64,000 nt of DNA from Thermovibrio sp. GTDB taxonomy: Bacteria > Aquificota > Aquificia > Desulfurobacteriales > Desulfurobacteriaceae. The stretch spans positions 1 to 64,000 of the forward strand of contig WFYG01000008.1 of the NCBI GenBank assembly GCA_015490195.1, written 5' to 3'. The translations under genes and the position numbers were made by a program. Below, one piece after another: positions 34,392 to 42,676 of the stretch. The notes under the pieces are model-generated. The model saw only the letters and a program-made list of their open reading frames with translations, did no database searches and was not told the DNA's origin. Position 1 is the stretch's first letter, and each line of letters opens with the position of its first letter.

Positions 34392-35948
34392 CTATTTTGT
34401 TGTTAGGAAGCTAAAAATATCAAAAAATTTCCATAAATCAGACGAATCAAACGTCCCAACGCTGTATCCAACAACTATAATATAAAAAAGAACCTGACTT
34501 AGAAGTGATAAGTTAGAGGAAGTTACTACGTAAAATCTGTCAAACCAGCTCTCTTCACCCCCAGCAAGCACCGTTTTCTGTCTTGTCCACTTCTGCCTGT
34601 ATATATGATTAAGGGAGTAAATTTTCATAATTGCACCGTAAATCTGGTTAAAGTAGAGAAGAGGAACCCAGGATACAAAGTAGTATCCTCTTCTAAGAGC
34701 GTAGAAGAGAACAATAAGGAATCTTGTAAAGAGAATCCACCAGATGTAGGCAAAGAAAATGCTCCATCCCCATTTGAAAGATGCCAGTACAGAACCAACA
34801 AGACCGTAAAGACTTGTCCACATGGAAATCCTCTGATCCCTGATGAAATACCAGACGTACCATCCAGTAACTTTAGGGGAAATTTTCATAGCTCTGTAGG
34901 TTGCCCTTAAGGAGTTCCCAAACCACCTGAGCATGAGCATAGTTGCTCCCTTTATGAAGGAAGGAGCAGGAGGCGACTCTTTTGTATAAACCATTACGTC
35001 AGGAACGTAGAGCATGTCCCAGCCTTTCTTTAAAACGTAGAACCAGGTTGACTTATCATCTCCCGTAAGAAACTTCAGCCAGCCTATTCTCCAGTGTTCT
35101 ATGTGGTCGTCCTGAACGGTCTGAACAAACTCGGGGTCTAAGAAGAGGGTTCCCCTGTACATTGAGTACCTTCCCGTAAGGGTTATAACCTTACGGGAAA
35201 GGGCAACTGCACACATTGTGAAGTCTCTCTGGGCAAAACGGAGGTGATACCAGAGCTTGTATATCTTCCAGGTGAAGTTCTTTTCCTCTAAAATACAGTC
35301 TTCGTCTGTAGTCGCTGCTCCGAGCCTTGGGTCTATGGTGAAGAGCTCCGCCGTTCTTAGGATTGAATCTTTTGTAAGTATTGTGTCTCCATCAACCAGG
35401 GCAACTACAGAGTTTGGCAGCTTTGCTGCATCTCTTAGAAGAACCCTGAAGGCAACGGCCAGCCCGTCTCTCTTTCCGGTTCCGGCAAACCTCGTTATTA
35501 TGAGCTCTGCGTTTTCTGGGGGAGAGAGGGTAGCCCAAATGCTCTTTACAAGATTTTCCTCCGATTTTTCAACGACGGAGGCGATAAGCGTAGCCTTTAT
35601 GCCGTGATTAGCACAGTTTATTATCTCTTTTATTGCTCCTCTGTAGACTTTAACAGAGATATCTTCAGGTATCCTGTAAGTGGTTACTATTATGTAAACA
35701 TTTTCCGGATACTTTCCTTGTTTCTTAGCAAGCCTTCTTAGAGAAGGAAAATAGATTCTTCTGTAAACGAGCCCCCTCAAGGCATTGTAAATAAACCAGG
35801 AGTAACGCCATACTGCAAGGGCTCCAACAACCCAGATATACTTAACGGAAGCTGGATTGAGAAAATCCTTTGGCAACCACAGAAGATAAACTGCTAAAAA
35901 CAGTACGTACAGAATAGAGGTAAATATTACTTTACCTGTCCAGAACAA
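34392..35948 (-). CDS. Alg8-like mannuronan synthase (GT2 membrane glycosyltransferase)
   Basis: 518 residues from a TTG. Transmembrane segments lie at the N-terminus (about 5-60) and C-terminus (370-500), enclosing a family 2 glycosyltransferase domain: VTTYRIPED, ALVDGDTILT (donor/metal Asp), DEDC, the catalytic TGDDKSTW, and RW in LRWFGNSLR. The TGDDKSTW stretch and overall plan match Alg8, which polymerises GDP-mannuronate. A general cellulose/hyaluronan-type synthase is the alternative; neighbours alg44-like and algD-like favour Alg8. Confidence 0.87.
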   Translation of the reverse strand: MFWTGKVIFTSILYVLFLAVYLLWLPKDFLNPASVKYIWVVGALAVWRYSWFIYNALRGLVYRRIYFPSLRRLAKKQGKYPENVYIIVTTYRIPEDISVKVYRGAIKEIINCANHGIKATLIASVVEKSEENLVKSIWATLSPPENAELIITRFAGTGKRDGLAVAFRVLLRDAAKLPNSVVALVDGDTILTKDSILRTAELFTIDPRLGAATTDEDCILEEKNFTWKIYKLWYHLRFAQRDFTMCAVALSRKVITLTGRYSMYRGTLFLDPEFVQTVQDDHIEHWRIGWLKFLTGDDKSTWFYVLKKGWDMLYVPDVMVYTKESPPAPSFIKGATMLMLRWFGNSLRATYRAMKISPKVTGWYVWYFIRDQRISMWTSLYGLVGSVLASFKWGWSIFFAYIWWILFTRFLIVLFYALRRGYYFVSWVPLLYFNQIYGAIMKIYSLNHIYRQKWTRQKTVLAGGEESWFDRFYVVTSSNLSLLSQVLFYIIVVGYSVGTFDSSDLWKFFDIFSFLTTK

Positions 35949-36003
35949 GGTTTTACCCCTTTCCCTTTAAGTTTTTTCTTTTTTTCGGTTAATTCCAAGG
36001 CGA

Positions 36004-36018
36004 AAATACGAGGTATTT
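36004..36018. other. Short inverted repeat between beta-helix and alg8-like genes
   Basis: AAATAC-GAG-GTATTT, a perfect 6-base inverted repeat in the 95-base gap within the operon. It could be a small mRNA hairpin or a binding site for an internal promoter of the alg8-like gene. Confidence 0.3.
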
Positions 36019-36043
36019 ATGGGAAAATTTGCATTAAACAGGC

Positions 36044-37126
36044 CTAATATCCAGTAATTTCCGTACATGGTTTTAATCCCCTTTCCCTATAAGGACTTCC
36101 CTCTGGGATTACTTTTTTCTTATCGGCAGTATTTGAACATATTTTTTTTTGGTGTGCATTAAATATTTTTAATGCAGCCGTATGATTACAGACAAGGAAG
36201 TTGTATATAACCGAATTCTGTTCTGCAAATCCAGAAGCAGCACTCCCTATTCTAATTCCGGCACCGCTACTGTCAAAAATGATATTGTGAGAAACTGTGT
36301 TTTTGTTTCCTCTGATGGATATACCGGCTGAAGTTGATTGCCGGTTTGCCATACAGATATTGTCGTAGATATAGATGTGGGAGCTCCCCTCTTTCACATC
36401 TACACACTCACTACCGTAAGTTGCAATTACGTTGTGGTGGATTCTGATGTTGCTACTCTCGTCTATCTGACCTTTTTTCACCTGATTGATGGAAGTTCCC
36501 ACGTATATTCCCTCTCCGTTCTTTGTGGGATCGTGAAAGTAAAAGCCTTTTAAACCGCAGTGGGAAACAGAACTCCAGGCAATCTCGCTGTCCTTTACGT
36601 ACTTGAACCTGATACACTCCCCGAGGGCGTTGCTGACGTTAACAGAAAGAATACGTATTCCCTTTAAGTAGTGGTCTGGAGAACCCTCAACGTATATGAG
36701 CTTGTTGTGATAACACTTTTCTGTATCGGCCGAACAGAAGTGCCCGTTGATGTTCAGCTTCATCAGCGTTACGTAGCTGTTCTTTAACAGAACGACCTTC
36801 CCTCCGTGGTTTGTATTACCAAGGATGAGAGAGCCGGGAGTTCCAACAACGGTTATGGGTTTACCGGGCAGGCCGTCTCTAACCGTGTGGAAGTTTTCCC
36901 TGTAAACGCCGGGAAGCAGAACAACGGTATCTCCTGGCTCTGCCTCGTTTAAAGCAGACTGGATTGACGAGAAGGGGGAAGAGCAGGAGCCGTTTCCGTT
37001 ACTCTTCCCCTCCGGAGAAACAAAAAGAACTTTACCGCCGTTGTAGACGTGAGGAGAACTCTCACACTCTCCGTAAACGGAGGAACAAGAAAAGAGCAGA
37101 CTACCAGCAAAGAGCGTAGTAATCAA
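36044..37126 (-). CDS. Secreted right-handed beta-helix protein (epimerase/lyase-like)
   Basis: 360 residues from a TTG at 37126 with AGGA 6 bases before; the frame runs further upstream, but that part lies inside algD. A signal peptide (ITTLFAGSLLFSCSSVYG) is followed by VLFVSPEGKSNGNGSCSSPFSSIQSALNEAEPGDTVVLLPGVY, the usual N-terminal cap of parallel beta-helix polysaccharide enzymes, then repeated coils (NIRIHHNVIATYGSECVDVKE, HIYIYDNICMANR, NTVSHNIIFDSSGAGIRI). Many paired cysteines suggest disulfides. No DPHD motif is seen. Between algD and alg8, it might replace the periplasmic lyase AlgL or a second epimerase. Activity unknown. Confidence 0.75.
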   Translation of the reverse strand: MITTLFAGSLLFSCSSVYGECESSPHVYNGGKVLFVSPEGKSNGNGSCSSPFSSIQSALNEAEPGDTVVLLPGVYRENFHTVRDGLPGKPITVVGTPGSLILGNTNHGGKVVLLKNSYVTLMKLNINGHFCSADTEKCYHNKLIYVEGSPDHYLKGIRILSVNVSNALGECIRFKYVKDSEIAWSSVSHCGLKGFYFHDPTKNGEGIYVGTSINQVKKGQIDESSNIRIHHNVIATYGSECVDVKEGSSHIYIYDNICMANRQSTSAGISIRGNKNTVSHNIIFDSSGAGIRIGSAASGFAEQNSVIYNFLVCNHTAALKIFNAHQKKICSNTADKKKVIPEGSPYRERGLKPCTEITGY

Positions 37127-38414
37127 TCTTTTTCCTAAGCTCTTTATCCTCGTAGAAGATACCGTAAAGGTCAAAAATCTTCTTTCCAACGTAGGCTTCC
37201 TCCCGGCGGGGAACGTCTTTAAAGCTACCTGTAAACACGAGGTTTCTCTGGGAAAGGGCTTCGTTGAGAGAGCTAAAGAAGTCTTCATCTGTTATCTCTA
37301 TAAAGTCTCCGAAAAAGGCCTTAACGTGGGAAGCTCTAACAAGGGGGTCGTAGTACTTCACTGTGTAGCCAGCATCAAGGAGCTCCCTCGCCAGATAAAC
37401 AGCCGGAGTCTCCCTTACGTCGTCTGTTCCCGGTTTAAAGGCAACTCCGATTATTACCACCAGTTCCCCTTTTGGAACGACGTTCTCTATAAGGTGGCGG
37501 GCTTTCCTGATGTGGATGAAGTTTGAGGGCATAATATTTTCAACAACCGGTGACTTTATGTCCCTATCCCTGAGAAGTGATACAAGACCTTTAACGTCTT
37601 TTGGCAGACAGGAACCTCCAAAGGCGAAACCTGGCTTCAGGTAAACCGGAGAGATGTTGAGCTTCCTGTCCTTACAGAACACCTCCATAACGAGGCGGCC
37701 GTCTGCACCAAACTGCTTTGCTGCGTAGCCTATCTCGTTTGCAAAGTCAACTTTGAGGGCGTGCCAGGTGTTGTCAACGTACTTAACCATTTCAGACTCA
37801 ACGAAGGGAATTACTATCTTCTCTTCAGGGAGCTCACTGTAGAGCTCCAATAGGAAGTCAGCAGTTCTCTTATCGGTTGTTCCTATCACCGTCTTAGGAG
37901 GGTTAAAGAAATCGTAAATTGCGGTTCCCTCTCTGAGGAATTCTGGGTTAAAGGCGTAACCAAACCCCTCTCCAAACCTCTTTCCCGCCAACTTCTCTAT
38001 AGTGGGAATTATCAAGTGTTGAGAGGTTCCAGGAGGTATTGTGCTCCTGAAAACTACGTAGTAGTAGTCACTTTTATTCTTTAAGGCCTCTCCTATACTC
38101 TCAGAAGCACTCCTTACGAAAGAGAGGTCAACTTTTCCGTCTCTACGGGAAGGAGTTCCAACACAGACGAAACAGGCTTCTGTTTTTGATATAGCCTCGT
38201 TAAAGTCAGTTGTAAACTCAAGGTTTTCCTTAACCTCGTTAAAGAGCTCCTCAAGCCCCTCTTCGTAAATGGGCAGCTTCCCCTCTTTGAGAAGGGAAAT
38301 CTTCCTCTCGTCAATGTCAAGGCCGACGATTCTGTGTCCCATTTTGGCCAGACAGACGGCACCTACAAGACCAACGTACCCCATTCCGATAATTGCAAAC
38401 CTTCTTGAGTTCAC
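37101..38414 (-). CDS. algD: GDP-mannose 6-dehydrogenase (AlgD-like)
   Basis: 437 residues, the AlgD length (436). Rossmann IGMGYVGLVGAVCLAKMGH at the start and catalytic Cys269 in PGFAFGGSCLPKDV; this FAFGGSCLPKD form matches GDP-mannose dehydrogenases, whereas UDP-glucose enzymes usually read GYGGSCFPKD. A second nucleotide domain holds IGVAFKPGTDDVRETPA. It oxidises GDP-mannose to GDP-mannuronate, the alginate precursor. GTG start behind GGAGGGAAGG. UDP-glucose dehydrogenase is the main alternative, since galU is elsewhere in the window. Its 3' end overlaps the beta-helix gene by 26 bases. Confidence 0.85.
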   Translation of the reverse strand: MNSRRFAIIGMGYVGLVGAVCLAKMGHRIVGLDIDERKISLLKEGKLPIYEEGLEELFNEVKENLEFTTDFNEAISKTEACFVCVGTPSRRDGKVDLSFVRSASESIGEALKNKSDYYYVVFRSTIPPGTSQHLIIPTIEKLAGKRFGEGFGYAFNPEFLREGTAIYDFFNPPKTVIGTTDKRTADFLLELYSELPEEKIVIPFVESEMVKYVDNTWHALKVDFANEIGYAAKQFGADGRLVMEVFCKDRKLNISPVYLKPGFAFGGSCLPKDVKGLVSLLRDRDIKSPVVENIMPSNFIHIRKARHLIENVVPKGELVVIIGVAFKPGTDDVRETPAVYLARELLDAGYTVKYYDPLVRASHVKAFFGDFIEITDEDFFSSLNEALSQRNLVFTGSFKDVPRREEAYVGKKIFDLYGIFYEDKELRKKIDYYALCW

Positions 38415-38443
38415 CCTTCCCTCCCAAAGTGTTTATAAAGAGT

Positions 38444-38484
38444 ATTCATGAATTCCCCATTTAGTATACCAAAATGTTTAGTAT
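38444..38484. promoter_or_regulatory. Repeat-rich upstream region of algD-like gene
   Basis: In the 181-base divergent gap with pyrE: the palindrome ATTCATGAAT (38444-38453) and the direct repeat TTTAGTAT at 38460 and 38477, 17 bases apart. The first repeat includes a minus-strand TATACT that could be the algD -10. No clear -35. These are candidate operators for the alginate operon. Confidence 0.35.
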
Positions 38485-38523
38485 TCAATCATACTTTTGG
38501 AATGCTGATTCTTAGTTCTAACG

Positions 38524-38529
38524 TATAAT
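38524..38529 (+). promoter_or_regulatory. Possible pyrE -10 (TATAAT)
   Basis: A perfect TATAAT on the plus strand 67 bases before pyrE. No matching -35 at 16-18 bases, so support is weak. A second candidate, TATACT, lies at 38544-38549. Confidence 0.3.
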
Positions 38530-38595
38530 AACTGGAACTTAATGTATACTTCCTTAAAATTTAGGAAGCCAAACTTCACTGGAGGTTTATAAAGA

Positions 38596-39189
38596 ATGCT
38601 ATCTGAAGCTGAGATTAAGGAAATCTTCTTAAAGACCGACGCTTTCCTCACAGGCCATTTCCTCCTTTCAAGTGGTCTTCACAGCCCGTACTACCTTCAG
38701 TGTGCGAAGGTTCTGCAGTATCCTGAATACGCAGAGATTCTCTGCAGGGAACTTGCAAAGAAGATTAAGGAGACGGGAGTTGATTACGATCTGGTTATAG
38801 CTCCAGCGATTGGGGGAATTATTGTCTCTTACGAAACAGCAAGGCATCTCGGCGTAAGGGGAATCTTTGCAGAGAGGGTTGACGGTAAACTTACGCTCAG
38901 AAGGGGATTTGAGATAAGAAAAGGCGAGAGAGCCGTTGTTGTTGAAGATGTTGTTACAACAGGAAAATCTACAAAGGAGACGATAGAAGTTGTTAAAGCC
39001 CACGGCGGAGAAGTTGTTGCCGTAGGAAGCCTTGTTGATAGAAGCGGTGGAAAGGTTGACTTTGGAGTTCCGTTCCAGACCCTCTGGAGGCTTGAAGTTC
39101 CCGTTTACCAGCCTGAGAGCTGTCCTCTCTGTAAGGAGGGGAAAGAACCTTTGGTGAAACCGGGAAGCAGGAACATTCCGCTGAAGTAG
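38596..39189 (+). CDS. pyrE: Orotate phosphoribosyltransferase
   Basis: 197 residues. FLLSSGLHSPYYLQC opens the fold, and the PRPP loop VVVEDVVTTGKSTKETIE (near 113-130) has the type I PRTase acidic pair. The C-terminus carries CPLCKEGKEPLVKPGS, a Cys-containing tail common in thermophile PyrE. It converts orotate to OMP in pyrimidine synthesis; carA is elsewhere in the window. It is followed after 7 bases by the polyprenyl synthase. Confidence 0.95.
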   Translation: MLSEAEIKEIFLKTDAFLTGHFLLSSGLHSPYYLQCAKVLQYPEYAEILCRELAKKIKETGVDYDLVIAPAIGGIIVSYETARHLGVRGIFAERVDGKLTLRRGFEIRKGERAVVVEDVVTTGKSTKETIEVVKAHGGEVVAVGSLVDRSGGKVDFGVPFQTLWRLEVPVYQPESCPLCKEGKEPLVKPGSRNIPLK

Positions 39190-39196
39190 GTGGACA

Positions 39197-40171
39197 ATGA
39201 AAATTTTTAAGCCGTTTGAGGTTGTAAAGGAAGAGCTTGAAAGGGCGGAGGAGTTTTCAAGAGAACTCCTCTCAAGTAAGGTCTCTTTAGTTCTAAGGGC
39301 AGGTGGATACATTTTAGACAGCGGTGGAAAACGGGTTAGGCCGGGTCTTACGATTATTGCCGGGAAGATGGTGGGAGCTCCCTTAAACCGCCTCATTCCC
39401 GTTGCAACGGTTATGGAGTATATGCACACTGCAACCCTCCTCCACGACGACATTGTTGACGGAGCAAAGCTTAGAAGGGGAAGACCTTCGGCCAACGAGG
39501 TTTTTGGAAACGATGTTGCCGTTCTTGTTGGCGACTACATGTTTGCAAAGGCCATCTACGTTCTGGCGGTTTACGGCGGTGAAGAAGTTTTGAAAGTGGC
39601 GTCTCAGACGGTTCAGGATATGGCAGAAGGGGAGCTCCTCCAGCTTGAGAGAATTGGAGACCTCTCAATAACTGAAGAGGACTACTTTGACGTTATCTAC
39701 AGGAAGACCGCTTCACTCCTCTCAACCTGCTGTGAGTGTGGTGCCATAGTTGGAAACGCAGGTGAGGAAAAGAGGAGAGCTCTTAAAAAGTACGGAGAGT
39801 ACATAGGTTATGCCTTTCAGCTTGTTGACGATGCTTTTGACTACATCTCAGACTCACAGACCATTGGAAAGCCTGCTGGAAACGACATAAGGGAAGGAAA
39901 GGTTACCTACCCGTTACTCTCTGTTTGGGGGGAGCTTTCAGAAGAAGAGCGTGAAACTGTTGAATCGGTCTTCTCAAACCCTCAGCCTTCTCAAGAAGAA
40001 ATTGATACGATAAGGAGAATCGTCCTTGAGAGGGGCGGAGACATGAGGACATTCCAGCTGGCAAGGGAGTTTGTCGAGAGGGCTAAAGGGGAGCTCTCCG
40101 TCTTTGAGGAGTCTCCACTGAAAAAAGCGCTCTTTGAAGTTGCAGACTTTATAGTTGAGAGAACCTACTAA
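39197..40171 (+). CDS. Polyprenyl diphosphate synthase (long chain)
   Basis: 324 residues. First Asp-rich motif LLHDDIVD near 80 and second QLVDDAFDY near 211, with GGKRVRPGL as the IPP-binding block. A small residue is found upstream of the first motif (HTATLLHDD), in line with a long-chain product such as the octaprenyl side chain of menaquinone. It condenses IPP with allylic diphosphates. Its 3' end overlaps recG by 4 bases. Confidence 0.93.
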   Translation: MKIFKPFEVVKEELERAEEFSRELLSSKVSLVLRAGGYILDSGGKRVRPGLTIIAGKMVGAPLNRLIPVATVMEYMHTATLLHDDIVDGAKLRRGRPSANEVFGNDVAVLVGDYMFAKAIYVLAVYGGEEVLKVASQTVQDMAEGELLQLERIGDLSITEEDYFDVIYRKTASLLSTCCECGAIVGNAGEEKRRALKKYGEYIGYAFQLVDDAFDYISDSQTIGKPAGNDIREGKVTYPLLSVWGELSEEERETVESVFSNPQPSQEEIDTIRRIVLERGGDMRTFQLAREFVERAKGELSVFEESPLKKALFEVADFIVERTY

Positions 40172-42627
40172 CCTACCTCTACAAGGTCAAACTTTTCTCC
40201 GAAACGGAATTTCATCAGCTCCTTAAGGTCGTTAAGGCCTTTAAGTTCAGGGTTCTTCTCAATCAGCTTTTCAGCCTCTTCCCTTGCCGTTTTAAGGATT
40301 TCGTAGTCCCTCCTCAGGTCTGCAACCTTAAAGTCTCCAAGTCCAGACTGTCTGGTTCCAAATATCTCTCCGGGACCTCTGAACTGAAGGTCTGCCTCGG
40401 CGATTTTGAAGCCGTCGTTTGTTGACTCAAGAACTTTCAACCTCTTTATGGCGTCCTCTCCAACGCCTCTTGAAGTGACGAGGAAACAGTAGGACTGCCT
40501 GTCTCCCCTTCCAACTCTTCCCCTCAACTGGTGGAGCTGTGCAAGTCCGAACCGTTCTGCGTGTTCAATCACCATAACTGTGGCTTCCGGAACGTCAACT
40601 CCAACTTCTATAACGGTTGTTGAGACGAGAACTGAAAACTCTCCTTTTTTAAAGGCTTCCATTACGGTATCTTTCTCCTCCTGCTTCATCCTGCCGTGTA
40701 AAAGGCCAACTTTGTGGGGCTTTAGCTTTTCACTCCAGTAGTGGAACATCTCGGTTGCAGCCTTGAGCTCTAACTTTTCAGACTCTTCTATCAGTGGGTA
40801 GACGATGTAGACCCTGTTGCCCTTTTCTATCTCTTCTTTGAGGAACTCTATCAGCGTGTTTCTCTCATCTTCAAAGACAATCTTTGTCTCTATGGGTTTC
40901 CTTCCGGCGGGAAGCTCGTCTATTACAGAGACGTCAAGGTCTCCGTAGGCTGTCATCGCAAGTGTTCGGGGAATGGGAGTTGCCGTCATAACTAAGACGT
41001 CTGGCATTCTTCCTTTCTTTTTCAGCTCAACCCTCTGCTTCACGCCAAAGCGGTGCTGTTCGTCTATGATTGCAAGGCCTAAGTTCTTAAACTCAACTCC
41101 TTCCTGTATTAGGGCGTGGGTTCCAACAACAACCTGAATAAAGCCCTCTTTTATTGCCCTGTAAACGGTCTCTTTCTGCTTTTTCGTCATGCTTCCAGTT
41201 AGAAGGCCGACCCTTACACCGTAGGGTGAGAGGAACTCTTTAAACTTTTTAAAGTGCTGGTTTGCAAGAATTTCGGTTGGAGCCATTACGGCCGTCTGAT
41301 AACCGCTCTTTGCCGCAAAGAATGCTGCAGCTGCGGCAACAACGGTTTTTCCGCTTCCCACGTCTCCCTGAACAAGCCTGTTCATGGGTTCAGGCTTTTT
41401 CATATCTTCAACTATCTCTTTTAAGACCCTCTCCTGTGCGTTTGTCAGTTTGAAGGGGAGGGCTTTTTTGAACTCCTCTATTAGCTCCTCTGAAACGGGA
41501 AAGGCTATTCCCTTTTCTTTTTTTATCTTCTGCCTGTGGAGTGCAAGGGCTAACTGGAATAGGAAAAGCTCGTCAAAGATTACCCTCTTCTGAAACGGGG
41601 TTTTGAAGGCAAGGAGCTCCTCTACATCTTCGTCGTACGGAAAGTGGACTCTCCAGAAGGCGTCGGCAGCTTCCGGGAAGCTGTGCCTTTCAAGTATCTC
41701 TTTCGGCAAGTACTCCGGCAGGAAGGGAAGAACTTTCTTTACAACTGTTTGAATGTCTCTTCTTACCGTTGACTGTTTTATCCCTTCGGCAGAGTGGTAG
41801 ACCGGCAGAACCGTTCCCAGCTTCTCAAGTTTCCCCTTCTTCGGGTCAAAGACCTCTACTTCAGGGTGAACCATTGTGAAGCCGGTGGAGCTCCGCTTAA
41901 CGGTTCCGTAGGCCAGAACTTCCTTTTTGAGCTCCTTGGCCTTTGAGAAGAGGTTTCTGTAGTACCCGAAGACCCTCTCCTGAAGGAAGAGAAGGGTTAC
42001 AGCTCCGGTTTTATCGTAGAGGACAATTTTTAAGAGCTTTTTCTTCTTCTTGCTGGTCTGAACTTCAGAGATGCTTACAACATGACCTTTAACGAGTATG
42101 TTCTCTCCGGGCTTTAGGTAGGCCATTGGGGTTACAGTTGACCTGTCTTCATACCTAAAAGGGAGATAGTAGATTGCGTCTAAAACTGTTTCTATGCCGA
42201 GCTTTTTAAGTCTGTTGACCCTCCGTTTGTCAACTCCTTTAACGGTTTCAACTTTCTGGAAAAAAGCCCTTATAGGGTAGCGTTTTTGCCTCTTTTCTAT
42301 CTTTTCGGGAGCAACGATTACCCTCTCTTTCGGTATCTCTTTACTCCTCGCTTTCTCTATCTCCTCGGGGGAGAACTTGAGGGTAAAGACTGAGTGGAGC
42401 TCCCTGAAGAGCTGTTTCCTCTTCTCTTCGCTTAGCGAGGAGTAGCCTTCAAGAACTTTTAGAACTTTCTGAACCCAGGCTTTCCTCTTCCTGTCAAGGT
42501 GGAGATGGAGCTCCTCAAGGAGAAGGGAAAGAGCTCTGTCGGGGTCTTTTACCCTGCTAAAGTACTTAAAGTCCTCTTTTGTGAGAAGGGAGAGGATCTC
42601 CCTTATCCTTTTAAGCGTCTTCTCCAT
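40168..42627 (-). CDS. recG: ATP-dependent DNA helicase RecG
   Basis: 819 residues, including a ~130-residue N-terminal helical extension before the wedge OB domain (GENILVKGHVVSI). Motifs: NRLVQGDVGSGKTVVAAAAAF (I), APTEILANQHF (Ia), DEQHRFGVKQR (II), MTATPIPRTLA (III), STTVIEVGVDVPEA and QLRGRVGRG (V/VI). Role: fork regression and Holliday junction processing. The N-terminal extension is also found in Aquifex-type RecG. Single-gene unit, divergent from the TPR lipoprotein. Confidence 0.95.
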   Translation of the reverse strand: MEKTLKRIREILSLLTKEDFKYFSRVKDPDRALSLLLEELHLHLDRKRKAWVQKVLKVLEGYSSLSEEKRKQLFRELHSVFTLKFSPEEIEKARSKEIPKERVIVAPEKIEKRQKRYPIRAFFQKVETVKGVDKRRVNRLKKLGIETVLDAIYYLPFRYEDRSTVTPMAYLKPGENILVKGHVVSISEVQTSKKKKKLLKIVLYDKTGAVTLLFLQERVFGYYRNLFSKAKELKKEVLAYGTVKRSSTGFTMVHPEVEVFDPKKGKLEKLGTVLPVYHSAEGIKQSTVRRDIQTVVKKVLPFLPEYLPKEILERHSFPEAADAFWRVHFPYDEDVEELLAFKTPFQKRVIFDELFLFQLALALHRQKIKKEKGIAFPVSEELIEEFKKALPFKLTNAQERVLKEIVEDMKKPEPMNRLVQGDVGSGKTVVAAAAAFFAAKSGYQTAVMAPTEILANQHFKKFKEFLSPYGVRVGLLTGSMTKKQKETVYRAIKEGFIQVVVGTHALIQEGVEFKNLGLAIIDEQHRFGVKQRVELKKKGRMPDVLVMTATPIPRTLAMTAYGDLDVSVIDELPAGRKPIETKIVFEDERNTLIEFLKEEIEKGNRVYIVYPLIEESEKLELKAATEMFHYWSEKLKPHKVGLLHGRMKQEEKDTVMEAFKKGEFSVLVSTTVIEVGVDVPEATVMVIEHAERFGLAQLHQLRGRVGRGDRQSYCFLVTSRGVGEDAIKRLKVLESTNDGFKIAEADLQFRGPGEIFGTRQSGLGDFKVADLRRDYEILKTAREEAEKLIEKNPELKGLNDLKELMKFRFGEKFDLVEVG

Positions 42628-42676
42628 CCGGGAAATTTTATAATAAGAACAACCCCACGGAACAGAAGGAAGGGAG

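Noticed and set aside
37127..37288. N-terminal extension of the beta-helix open frame
   Set aside because: It lies in the algD coding sequence; the signal peptide begins at the TTG at 37126.
37101..38414. UDP-glucose dehydrogenase as the main call
   Set aside because: The FAFGGSCLPKD active-site form and alginate-type neighbours favour GDP-mannose dehydrogenase, although the alternative is not excluded.
38668..39495. 275-codon antisense frame across pyrE and the polyprenyl synthase start
   Set aside because: Composition is that of a shadow frame; the plus-strand genes have full family motifs.
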